DNA from: Vicia villosa
Taxonomy: Eukaryota > Streptophyta > Magnoliopsida > Fabales > Fabaceae
Assembly (NCBI RefSeq): GCF_029867415.1
Contig: NC_081184.1
Coordinates: 104,951,692-105,015,691, forward strand
Length of the DNA stretch: 64,000 nucleotides
Direction of reading: 5' to 3'
Below the pieces are notes generated by a model, which worked only from the letters and a program-made list of their open reading frames with translations, was not told where the DNA came from and made no database searches. Both the position numbers and the translations under genes were made by a program. Below, piece after piece: positions 33,640 through 44,288 of the stretch (position 1 is the first letter of the stretch; every line of letters begins with the position of its first letter).

Positions 33640-34880
33640 TGGCAGAACTAGACTCCAAAATGTTAGTCTTTTGAAGAAGGTCTATGATGTATTTAGATTG
33701 AGTTAAAAGTAGAGGATTATGAGCAGCAGTTTATTTGACTTAAATTCCTAGAAAATAATCTAGATCATCAAGATGTTTGAGAGAGAATGTATATTCAGTT
33801 TAGTAATAAAGTTTTGCAAGACAGATGAGGAACTGCCATCTACAAAGACTTGTAGATAAATAGTAATACCTTGAAAGAAATAGGTGAAAAGTGAAGGATC
33901 ACACTTGCTAGTCTTGAAGCCTACTTGCTAGTCTTGAAGCCTAGTTGAAGTAAGGAAGTTTGAAGCCTCTCAAACCATAGGGAGTCTTATTAAGCTTACA
34001 AACCAGGAAACAGTATTTTAAAAATCGGATCGGTCATCAAACCGGTGAGGGTACTGGGTCGCTGGTCGAACTACATGATTAAATTGGATTAAACTGGATA
34101 ACTTGGTTGAATAAATTGGTATCTATTGCAATACTATATATTTATTAAATCGGTCGAACTGAATGACTTAGTCTCTAAAAAATATCACAACACCTACAAA
34201 ATTTTACAATTTAAAATATTATAATTTCACATGTTTATTTTTTACATTCAAATTCTAAATATAATCATCACTCACAACAAAATAATACAAAATATATATT
34301 TAAATAAATTTTAAACCAAGTCTAATTGTATTTTAATTATATTTTTTATAAAAAAATCATGAAAACGACAACGTTTTGTGCGGAAAAGAAAGAGTATGCA
34401 TTTGAACCACCGGTTTTCTAAAATTGCTGGTTCACTGATTTTTTTTCGATTTTAACCGGTTCTCATCGGTTCAATAGCATATCTGGTCCAACAATCAGAC
34501 CATACTAGTGACCCCTCTGATTTCCGGTCTGACCGGCCGGTTCGGTCCGATTTTTAAAACACTGCCAGAGAAGAATTGGAGCTTTCAAATATTATAGGTT
34601 GTCTCACATACATTTCCTCATGAAGGAGACCATTGAGGAAGACATTATTAACATCTAATTGTTAGATTGATCACTTTTAGGTAATGGCAAATGACAAAAT
34701 AATCCTGAAGGTTTTTAGTTTAACCATAACAGAGAAGGTTTCAGTGAAATCGAAGCCATATCTTTGATGGAAACCCTGGCTATAAGTATTGCCTTGTACA
34801 TATTAATAGTGCTATTAGGATTATCCTTGAGTCTAAAAATTCATTTACACCCAATTACTTGTCTTTAAGGAGGCTTAGTC
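33640..34880 (-). pseudogene. Ty1/copia reverse transcriptase relic, split by a MITE
   Basis: On the minus strand, from high to low coordinates: a GFHQRYGFDFTETFS block (about 34765-34720), RIILSFAIT, QLDVNNVFLNGLLHEEMYV (about 34660-34605), then after the MITE VCKLNKTPYGLRGFKLPYFN (about 34000-33940) and YYYLSTSLCRWQFL (about 33870-33830), where YVDD would lie. This is the order of a copia reverse transcriptase. Stops and shifts are frequent and the catalytic box is not intact. A direct repeat of CTTGCTAGTCTTGAAGCCTA at 33907-33946 adds a small duplication. No LTRs belong to it. Confidence 0.8.
34011..34564. mobile_element. hAT-type MITE inserted in the copia relic
   Basis: The left end is CAGTATTTTAAAAATCGGAT at 34011 and the right end CCGATTTTTAAAACACTG finishing at 34564, inverted copies with one or two changes. 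The flanks CCAGGAAA (34003-34010) and CCAGAGAA (34565-34572) match at 6 of 8 bases, as an aged 8-bp hAT duplication would. The interior is full of GGTTCGGTCCG/CCGGTT words in both orientations and codes for nothing. The copia homology resumes on each side. Confidence 0.8.
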
Positions 34881-34884
34881 ACCT

Positions 34885-37310
34885 TCTTCGTTCAACTGCT
34901 ACGGCGCCAGCCACCATAGGCGGTGGTTGAAATTTCCAGAAATGAGAAAGATCATCATCATCTTACTCAAAATCTCACGCTGATTTTGAATATCACAATA
35001 TTTTTCAACGATCAAACTTAAATCTCACACAATTGAACCAACACAATAAACCTTAACTATTTCAAAACAAAATTAAATCACAGTGATGAAGAATTGAAAT
35101 TTAAGATCTTAGAGTTTTTAATCACCAATCAATTTCGAACACAACAACATCAAGATTCTCATGAAATGATGATGAAATGAATGAATTCGAAGTAGAAGAA
35201 GTCGTACCTATCTGAGCAAGGTCCGATGCCTCTTCAATATGAAGGAGAAGATTATAGAATGATCCAATTAGCTTCAGTGAAGTTCCCTGATCATGAATAT
35301 GTGCTCAATTTGCTCTAGTACTTGTTGAATCGTTCCAACCGTCTCCATTTTCTTCATACGAATTTCAAACTTGGAGTGAATGAATTGCGTGTTCCATATC
35401 CATATAATTGCATACAGAAGATCCAATATGAGTTGTTGAGGATGATTGAAGCATTAGTTTGCAGAAAAACTCAATAAAATAGAGAATTCGATTTTACACC
35501 ATTGATGATGAATTGAAGGTGCAGATCGTGATTCAGTGATGAATTCATTTTCAAATTGCTTGTTGAAGGTTCTTTAGATGATGTTGATGATGAAAGTGTG
35601 AAGAAATTTGAGAGTGAAGGAGAATTGAGACTCGAAGAAATGAAGTTTTTGGTGGCTTTGGTGAAAATGATGATCTTCAAGAAAATTGGAGGGAGATGGT
35701 TTATATAGGGGTTTAGGAAACTTATAGGATAAGCTTGATCTGGTTTGGATCCAAACTTGAGCTATGGAGTTGGTTATTTTGGTTTGGAGTTTGTTAGGAT
35801 TGAAATTGCACATGAATGGAGGTTTGGAGGTAGGCTTGGATTCAAATGGGTCCAGGCTTAAAGAGAGGGTTGGAAGGTGTTTGTTATTCGATCAAGGGTG
35901 AGCTAGAACAAAGGAGAAGCTTCTTGAATAAGTTTTAGCTGAATTTGCATAATCTCCATTTTTGGTCATTTTGGTGTTTTGAGCAAACTTGTGATAGGTG
36001 CGTGATATGCATACTTTGGGCAAAAAAATGTAAGGTTCTGATTATGTGCATTGAGTGTGTAATGTAGGAAAGTGAATCAAATGCATTTAGTGCAAATTTG
36101 GCCAAGTTGATACCAAACTGAAGTGGATTTAACCAGTTGCAAAATGGTGAGTTCTCAATGTTATAACTTCATGTTTAATGATCCAATTATCTTGATCTTG
36201 AGGTCTATAGAAAGAGAACATGGCAAATAAAAAATTTGGTGTTGAGGCTTCAATGAGAATCAGCTTTTATAAATAGATAACTTAACCTCAAATCCATATT
36301 CCAAAACTGACTTGCTCTAAAAAACTCTCTAAGTGTTTTGGCCATTTTGCACAATTTGACTCACTCACTTTAGTATCAAATTCCAACCACTTAGGGATTC
36401 ATTTTGGATTCAAAATTTGCTTCATGATGTATTATCAATCATAAGCTTTAACTTTATACCCTATTTTCTACTTTTGGTGAACAAATGAAAGAGATATAAT
36501 CTTGCAAAGTTGACCAAATGAACATGTATTTTGACACTTAGAAAACTTTCCAATTTCTTCAACTTTGACTTTTCCATCCATTTCTTGACTTTTTATGATT
36601 CTTCTTGACATTTGACATCATGTTTAACCTATTATGAATATTTTGACTCGACAACTTGATTTTGACCAAAAACCCTATATTCAACCTTTGACTTTTAGGC
36701 ATTTGGTTGACTTTTACCAATTGAACCAAATTCAAATCTTTCTTCAATTTTCCATGCTATCTTCCACGATTTGAACTAATATATTGAACTAATAAGATGA
36801 ATATGAACACCATAAACCTCCATTCATGCCTCGGGATCAATATTTGATCAGAAAGTCAACCCTAAGTTGACTTTAACCAAAGCCAAACAAACTTGAGCAA
36901 CAATGATCAACATAAACCCTAATTTCCTTCCTTGAGATTCACCATGATGATGAGAGATATCTAAGATAATAATAATAATCAATCTAAACCCTAATCCATG
37001 ATCAACACAAATGAGCCAAAGCCCTAAGTACTTGATGTTCTCGAGAGGACTTGAAGGAGTGCCATTGTAACTTGATGATGTTTGGCAAAGACTATGATCT
37101 TGATGATGCGAGTCTCAAATTTTGCTTGGGGAACCAAATAATTCTCTTTGAATGGGGAAAACCAAAATCACAAGAAAACTCTTGGTCCCATGCCAAATTA
37201 TTGATTAATGATGCATAATGTGCAAAATGACCTAGTAAAGGTATGCAAATCAAATGAGAAGTCAAAGCCAGAAAATTTGGTAGAGGGTAGGACAAATTTG
37301 GGTTATGACA
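34885..37310 (-). mobile_element. Ogre-type LTR, minus strand, truncated
   Basis: The high end reads GGACAAATTTGGGTTATGACA, on the minus strand TGTCATAACCCAAATTTGTCC, the Ogre LTR start. Inside are the family's GTTGACTTT/TTTGACTTT-rich words (about 36560-36900), also seen in LTR A. No matching CGCTACA-like 3' terminus is found near 34885, where the copia relic begins, so the 3' part is probably lost. The 2.4 kb hold no element gene; short frames at 35471-35813, 36559-36747 and 37092-37322 are not credible proteins. Confidence 0.7.
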
Positions 37311-37348
37311 GTTAGTTTTCAAGTTCCAAAAAATTTGAGCTCAATTTT

Positions 37349-37630
37349 GGTTTAACAGGATAGCCAAATAACCTCGGAGATTTTAACCAAGCTGATCTCA
37401 AGCATAGGAAGATTTTACTATTAGCTAATCTTCAACCAATCTTGGTTTTATTGGCTAACCAAGAACTAGGGGAATATTTTTATAACGGCTAATCTTTAAT
37501 CAATATTGGTTTGATAGGATAACCAACGACTAGGGGAAGATTTTTATAACAACTAATATTTAACCAATCTTGGTTTTACAAGCTAACCAAGAACAAGGGG
37601 AATATTTTTATAATGGTTGATCTTCAACCT
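37349..37630. repeat. 64-bp minisatellite, about 4-5 copies
   Basis: Units begin at about 37424, 37488, 37552 and 37616, an even 64-base spacing, with a degenerate earlier unit before them. The consensus contains CTAATCTTCAACCAATCTTG, GGCTAACCAAGAACTAGG and GGAATATTTTTATAA. Confidence 0.85.
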
Positions 37631-37871
37631 AAATAGGAACTGATCATATAATCTCTAACCAAAGCTTTTATCAAGTTTAACTTCTAACCACAAATAATTC
37701 CTAATTGGAAAATATTCAACAAAGGTATATAAAACATTTCCTTGGTGAGTTTTATAATTCTACCATTCTAGAACTACCCAAATAACCTCATTCACAAAGA
37801 GACTTTCCTCACAAAAGCATATGGTTATAACATCTAGTGAGGTAAAGTAAAAATAAAACTTAGAGAGAGAT

Positions 37872-37910
<39 letters not shown>

Positions 37911-38985
37911 GGTGTAAAAACACGTTTTGGATTACTTGAATTGAGAATGAGGCATCTATTTATAGGCAAAATGCGTGCCCAAAATAAAATTTTCATTTAA
38001 TGAATTTTACCGTTGTGTAATCGATTAGACAAAATTGCTAATTGAATAGATTTAAAAAAAAATTAATTATATGTTTCGAAAATGGAATTTTAAGATACGT
38101 TACCGTTGCACATAATTAAGGTGTTGTCTAAATGAATTGGAAATAAAGTTTGAAATGATCTAATCGATTAGACCAATGTCTTAATCGATTAGATTAATCA
38201 AATAGTTCCCTTTAGCAATTTCCACAACTCCTAAGTCATCTGGAACAACCCCTAGACATATTTGAAATTTTTTCTCTTAATAAAAAATATTTAAAAAATG
38301 TTTTAGTGTGTGTGTTCTTATAGTAATATACTTTTAGGAAAAAAACCCCCTGCTTTTATATAAGATCACTCACTTACTAACCTAGGAGATTAACTCCTTT
38401 TACCAGCCTTTTTTCTAGATATCATCTTCTGTGTCGACACTGATTGAGATCTCTTTGAGGATTTAGATAATGCACTTTGTTTGTCTTCCTTGAATAGTCA
38501 AGTTCATCAAACCATTTTACTTGAGTTTGTATCTTTAAGCGCTTAAGCATTATGCTTGACTTATCATCAGTTGTCTTTATGGTTTACCTTATGATTGACC
38601 TTATAGATTCCTTTACAATTTTCATCATAGTTGTCATTATCAAATGACGATGTCTTGGTTAAAGGTATAATACCCGCAAAACAAGGTTCCACATTCTCCC
38701 CATTTTTGATGATGCAATGCATCAGTTTTGAGTTGTGGTAAAGAAATAATACATATATGTGGAGTGATAAGGCTCCCCTGGAGTAGATAGAAATATACCC
38801 CCTTGAAAGTATACTTCTCTCCATTTGTCAAAATCAAAAAGGTCATGTGATGAAACGCTCCTTCTACCCAGTTTGTTGGTATGTTTTATGTTAAAAGGCA
38901 AAGCGGAGTAACGTCAATTTTAATGACATGGTTGTTATTTGTGTTACTTGGGAGCAAAACTCTTGTTAGGAGATAATGAAGGAAT
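37631..38985. other. Unassigned repeat-like region
   Basis: Contains an (AG)n run at 37874-37907 and three TAATCGATTAG palindromes (about 38018, 38159-38172, 38182-38192) of a kind common in legume LTRs. I see no convincing gene. It is probably non-coding sequence of the copia-like relic to its right. Confidence 0.4.
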
Positions 38986-39250
38986 ATGACTTTTGGTTTT
39001 AGGAGGGTTATTCTAAAAGGATGTTTTCTCTCTTCTATGAGATTTTTTTACTAGAGAGTTAAGAGCTACATTTCTCTTGAAGTTTTTGAGTCTTGTGGGT
39101 TTCTCTGTTTTGTAATAAGCTCCTACAAAAGGGTAATTCAAATATTTTTCCAAAGCATTTTTTGTGTATTACTATTTTGACATTTTTCATTAATGATATC
39201 AGGGTTTTCCCTACAATGAGCAGGTTTATGTAGAATTCTCTCACTAGATC
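38986..39250 (-). pseudogene. Possible 'putative plant transposon protein' fragment
   Basis: A minus-strand stretch reads VREFYINLLIVGKTLISLMK ... GKIFELPF, resembling the EFYxNL ... INxxxxLP pattern of the plant transposon-protein domain (PF20167-like). Stops follow and nothing else of the family is visible. It lies downstream, in reading direction, of the copia-type gag relic. Low certainty. Confidence 0.3.
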
Positions 39251-39859
39251 TGGGTATATTCTACCGGGTGTTTTTGTGAAGAATTATCTTAATGATGCTT
39301 GACAGATGTGAGAGTAGGGTTTAAAACCTCTCATGAAGGTTTCTTCCATGAACCATGGTTCTAAAATTTTCTTTTCTATGATCATCTTTCTATATTCTTC
39401 ATGCTTGTTTCTTCCCCTTGCTTAAGTTTGGTTCCTTGTTAACTTAGAGGTAGATGATTTTCATGTATTAAGGGTATCATGGACATGTCCTTCATCATAT
39501 CGCCTTTTAGGGAAGGAAATAGATGTGTCGACTTTTTTTCTAATATAGAACGTATATCTACTGCCTTCACTTTTTTGATTCTTTACCGATTGACATTAGG
39601 AATGACTATGCAAAAAATAGGCTTGGTTTGCCTTCTTTTTATATTTCGATAATTTTGAGTGAGTTTTGGCCTAGTCCCCCCATCTTTTTTTTGAGTATCA
39701 ATCTTTTTTCTATATATTATCCTTCATTTAAAAAAAAGCTAGGATGTCATCTCTCTCTTTTGTTGAAGTATTTTAGGTATCTGGTTTGAGGATTTCATGA
39801 TAAGCCTTATAGTAGAGAGAATTTACACAAAAACGTTTATAGAAGGAAATAAGAATGAG

Positions 39860-40900
39860 ATGTAATAAGAGTCAAGGAATGCATTTATAACTTTAGATCT
39901 TTTTAATTTAAAGCAAAAACATTTCAAGTGTCCAATTTTCTTACAGTGAGTGCATTTATATACTGGATATTTCTATTTTCTGAGATCTTCATTTTCTGAT
40001 CTCAAGAACGCATCTTCCTCGCTGGGTGCTTTTGAGCATATTCTATCTTCTTTGTTTGAAGATGATTCTTTCATGATTCTCCCGAAGGTTGATGTCTCTT
40101 TTCCTATTCTTTGTTTTGATGTTGAAGAAACTTCTTCATCTTCTTTTTTGTTCTTTGAATAAGGGGATCCTTCGTCTGATGTTGATCGTTCAATGATTGA
40201 GTAAGTTCTTTCGAAGGATTGAACCAGAGTTGTATAATAGGATTAAGACGAGGATGATGATTCTTCAGTTTGGTTTTGTTCATCTTTAAGCATTTGAATC
40301 AACTCATTCATATTCTTTATGATCCCCTTCTTTCTTGATTTTTCCTCAAATTCATGAAGGTTTTCATCTATAGATTTCAGAGTTTGATTAATTATTCGAT
40401 TCTTAATTTTTAGATATTTGTTAATGAAATAGTTTCCCACAAGGGTTCCCGTGTTTCTAAAAATAGAAGATCACCGAAGACCAGTATTTGTATCTTCTTT
40501 GCCTCATGTGTTCATATTCTCTAGCTCGACACTTGGAGAAATATCATATGTCTTTCCCAGAGTATCCCACATTTCCTTGGCGATTTTACAATGACAAACA
40601 GAGAAAAAAGTATTATCATCTAAAGTTATTATGAAATTCTTGGGTTTAATATCTATATCTATAATTCTCTTTTCTTCTTCGGTTCAAAGAGAATAAGGTT
40701 TATCCACAATTTCATCATTAATTTAATGGGAGGGGTAAACCAGACCTTTTATAATTGTTTCCCAAAAATTATAATCTAAGCTTTCAAGAATTTTTTTGAA
40801 TCTATCTTGCCAAATAAAAAAGTTGCTATTTTCAAAAGGTGGTGGTGACTTTAAAAAAGATCTTGTGTAGAAAGTCATCTCCCCTTGACATGATTAGTCC
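39860..40900 (-). pseudogene. Ty1/copia gag (UBN2-type) relic
   Basis: The frame opens at 40891 (MSRGDDFL) and after a shift reads FENSNFFIWQDRFKKILESL, then NFWETIIKG, a UBN2-type gag start. ILDDNTFFSVCHCKIAKEMW-like sequence follows (about 40640-40570), then a long charged helix (about 40440-40250) and a zinc knuckle CTHCKKIGHLKCFC at about 39950-39905 (CX2CX4HX4C complete). Several stops and shifts separate these. The initiator-Met-like primer site lies 25 bases upstream of the ATG. Protease, integrase and reverse transcriptase are not found downstream, so this is a gag-only remnant. Confidence 0.7.
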
Positions 40901-40915
40901 TTAAACAAGAGTTAG

Positions 40916-40927
40916 GCTCTGATGCGA
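40916..40927 (-). other. Degenerate initiator-Met primer-binding site
   Basis: On the minus strand TCGCATCAGAGC matches the canonical TGGTATCAGAGC at 10 of 12 positions and lies just upstream of the gag ATG at 40891. Confidence 0.6.
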
Positions 40928-40960
40928 CTTGTTGGACTTAAGAATTCACACACAATAAGT

Positions 40961-40982
40961 GGGGGGGGGGGGGGGGGGGGGG
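40961..40982 (+). repeat. Homopolymer of 22 G
   Basis: Uninterrupted poly-G followed by AGGGAGTG, just outside the primer site, where the 5' LTR of the copia-like relic should end. Confidence 0.95.
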
Positions 40983-42540
40983 AGGGAGTGACTTGTGTGG
41001 TTTTAAAAAACTTGGTTTTGAAAACTTTTGGCAAGTTAAATCAGAGTTTAAAAACATGTTCGATTCATCATCAGACAATTTCAAAGTAACGATGATATGA
41101 GCATGATTGTCTTTGAGGACGTGCAAGACAGACTACCTTACGGGATCCAAAATTTGTCATAGTTAAACCATGGCTTAATATAGCCTCATAAATTATTGTC
41201 ACGGTTAAATCGTGGTTAAATAGGGTCTCTATTTATTATTTCATGGTTAAACTACGACAAACTTACACATAATCTCCAAAAACTTGAGACGACTATAGAT
41301 ATGAGAATCATGTTCTCGATATTTGGTTAGTATATTACTAGAGGACCGATTGAATTAGAGGCTACCTTGGTTAGATCCGTTCGTCCTATATGTTCAAGTC
41401 TAATTTGCCCCAGGATATTTAATGAATTTGTGGCTTGCATAATGATATATGATGAAGAACTAACTAGTTGTCCAATCTATCATCTTGTTTATATCTAAAT
41501 GTTATTTTCAGTTATTCACAAACTATTGATGGTGTTTCGCATACAATACATTGTTGAATTTCATATAATTTAATGAAGTTTTAATGTTCATAAATTCAAC
41601 GATTCTCTAAAATTAAAATGCTTCAAAAACACACTTCATATTACAGAATTAGGAGAGCATTTTGTCAAAATGAAAGATTCTAACTGTGACAAGAAATTCA
41701 CTAATTTTAATGTTGATGCGTTCTCTGAATTTAAATTCAAACTGAACACCAATAGTTAAACTTAAACACGATGTTATATTAATCTCAATCGATTGACAAA
41801 AAAATTAATTAATTAATCTCAATCAAGGGTTATGAGATATTTTTCATACATTAATTTTAGAAACACCCCATATTTAACGAAATGTGTATATGATCATGAT
41901 AGTATACAAAAGACCCATTTACATGTAGTTTTCGATCTCAATCTCTTCTATCACTAAAAAAAGGTACACCATTTAAATTATTCAATAATAAAATTAATCT
42001 AAAGCAAATTTGAAAGCTACTTTGAATCCATATGATTAACATTAAAAAATATGTAACAAAGTTTCATACTTTATACTTTATTATGTATGATGATTATTGA
42101 CCTGGCTGTCTGGTAGATAGTGACCAGTCTATTATAGCTCACTGAAATATTGTCTCCATTCTGAGCAGCAGTGGTTTAGTTATTTTGGGGGGGTCCTCCT
42201 CTTCCTCCCTCACTCTCCATCCTTGTATTGCTAAATAAGTAAATGGTACTAAAGTGACAGTCACACGTCATATGAACAATTATATGACTGAATTACAGAC
42301 AAACAAAAGATGGCCAAGCAAAGTCCTTCCACACATCCTATGATTAATATTCCACCCAATTGGGGTGGGTGTCTTCTTTGGAGCCACATGTTTCAAATAT
42401 TATTTTAATCGAGTCATGGACATTTATTTATGCACCTTTCATTCTGGTCTAGAATAACTTTTATTGGGACTTAGAGGAAAACATATCATGATTTGATTAG
42501 ACCCCAAAGTGTCATGAAAGAGTCATAATAATGCGAACGG
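40983..42540. other. Unassigned; probably LTR remains, then plain intergenic DNA
   Basis: The part next to the poly-G run (to about 41300) should belong to the copia-like LTR. It has an inverted pair of CACGGTTAAATCGTGG-like words (about 41155-41250). No clear TG terminus closes the LTR. From about 42060 the composition is less AT-biased (GGGGGGGTCCTCCTC at about 42189), but I see no exon, RNA or transposon end. Confidence 0.4.
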
Positions 42541-43867
42541 TGTGAAAAATACTAAAAAGGGGAGTTTGAATAAGGTTTTTAAAAAATAAAACTTTGATAA
42601 AAAACAACTTCCTTCTTAAACAGCAAATTCTTTACTCTTGATAATAACTATAAAATATAAGAAGAAAAGAACAATGTATGTTAATACTGATTCACTTGAG
42701 AAATTCTCAAGCTAGTCTAGTCCACCCGCCAAGGTGATTTCGCCTCTCTCAATCGAGGTCTTAATCCACTATAACCAAACTGATTACAAATACATGGGCA
42801 ACCGCCGATGACTAACACTGCACAAGCTACCCACAAGTGACTAACAATACAATGCATAAGCTACCCGCAAGTGACTAACAACCCTGCACAAGCAACCACA
42901 AGTGACTAACCCTAACTGCACAAGCAATCGCAAGTGACTAACCATGCACAAGCAACCACAAGTGAATAACCCTACACAAGCAACCGCCCGTGACTAACAA
43001 CCTTTAAGACTCTCTAGTCCTAAACTTCTCAAAACTACTGAACAATAGGTCTCTTGAGGCATAATCAAACAACTGTTTGAATCAAAGTTTGTTTATAGTA
43101 TAAGTGCTTATACACAAGCTGAATGTAAACGATATATTTTAAGTTCTAGACTTAAGAGTATAAAGCTATGAATAGTCTTTCAAAAATGGATATGATCGTG
43201 AGTTAGTAGCTTTCTCTCGAGTCTTCTAGCCCTTTATATAGCCAATATAATAATATATCCGTTGGAGGGAAATTCTGGAACTTCCATAAGTTTGGCGGTT
43301 TGATTGTAGTGGGAAACAAGATAGTACCCATCGTTCGTCCTTTCTCAGTAGTGGAACGAAACATTCGTCTGTATCTTGTACCTCGTACTACATAATGTTA
43401 TCTTCTATTCTTCTTGAACTTCAGAGGCTCACAACATGAGTTGGAAGAAAAGAAAATAAGCTTTGGATCTTCAGAACTTCAAGTCTTCAGAACCACATCT
43501 TCAGAGTCTTCAGCACTTGGTCTTCAGAACCATTTGTCTTCAGAAACATAAATCTCCAGAGTCTTCAAAACTGCGTCTTCAGAGTCTTTCAGCACTTGAT
43601 CTTCAGATTGATTTTTCAGACTTCGTATTAGAGTGATAACTTTAGATGCTTCTGAAGCTTTGCTACTGCTCATGAGAACGTGTGTAGCGCAGATGCGGAA
43701 TTTGGTATCTTCTGATGTATTGGCCACACCTTTCATCAGATTTAGAACCTGTTTGTTAAACGCTCAAAGCAACAAATATTAGAGTACCAAAATTGTTCAT
43801 ACAAACATACTCATTTGTTATCATCAAAACTCAGAGATATATTGCAGAGCCAATTCTTGTTCTAATA
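42541..43867 (-). mobile_element. SIRE/Maximus-type solo LTR
   Basis: On the minus strand it begins TATTAGAACAAG with GTTTTGATGATAACAAATGA and ends near TCAAACTCCCCTTTTTAGTA, matching in order the plus-strand LTR at 59331-60537 (TGTTAGAACAAG, TTTTGATGATAACAATAA, CAAACCCCCCCTTTCTAAGT). No primer site follows, so it is a solo LTR. Flanks GAACGG (42535-42540) and GAATGG (43868-43873) differ by one base and probably derive from the target duplication; the exact edge is uncertain by one base. It separates the Athila-type element from the DNA to its left. Confidence 0.75.
42805..43010. repeat. Minisatellite of about 28-34 bp, 7 units, in the solo LTR
   Basis: Seven imperfect units share TGCACAAGCAACCRCAAGTG followed by ACTAAC and a variable AAC/CCT linker. 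Unit length varies because the linker varies. Confidence 0.8.
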
Positions 43868-44288
43868 GAATGGACATGCGCGATAAGATGAGCCATATGC
43901 CACTTAACTAGAACTTGGGTGGTCAGACCCAAGTTCACGTCCACGTCCATTATAGGCTAACTATTTCAGTACGTAGCAGGAGAGGTGTCCCAAAAATGGC
44001 ATGTTTTAACCAGGGATGCTGAGAAAATCACTATATATGCAGGAGACTTACGGTGTTAGAACGATACCGATCTTGTGAATTTTTTCCAAGTCTCCGCAAA
44101 CTCGACTCAAATCAGTCTATAGCCTAAATCTTTCAAGAAGATGCATTTTTTTATTGATTGAAATTAAACAAAATACTAACAAAAACAAATAAAACACACG
44201 ATTCCCTCCCCCACACTTAAACTAAGCATTGCCCTCAATGAAAGGACATTACTAATAAAGTAGAGAGAAGGAAAGAAAGACTCCCTGA
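43868..44288 (-). other. 3' non-coding part of the Athila-type element, cut at its end
   Basis: Follows the integrase stop on the minus strand. It contains a CATTGAGGGCAATGCTTAGT motif and the purine run GTGTGGGGGAGGGAA (about 44199-44213) common after Athila pol. No copy of the LTR seen at 50220-51253 follows, so the 3' LTR is missing and the sequence ends at the SIRE-type solo LTR. Confidence 0.55.

Noticed and set aside
37760..37996. Minus-strand ORF with a Leu-Ser repeat
   Set aside because: Translation of the (AG)n run at 37874-37907.
40938..41126. Minus-strand ORF with a proline run
   Set aside because: The proline run is the 22-G homopolymer read on the other strand.
42805..43010. 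Regularly spaced repeats that could suggest a CRISPR array
   Set aside because: Units are contiguous, imperfect and lack unique spacers of constant length; the DNA is a plant LTR.
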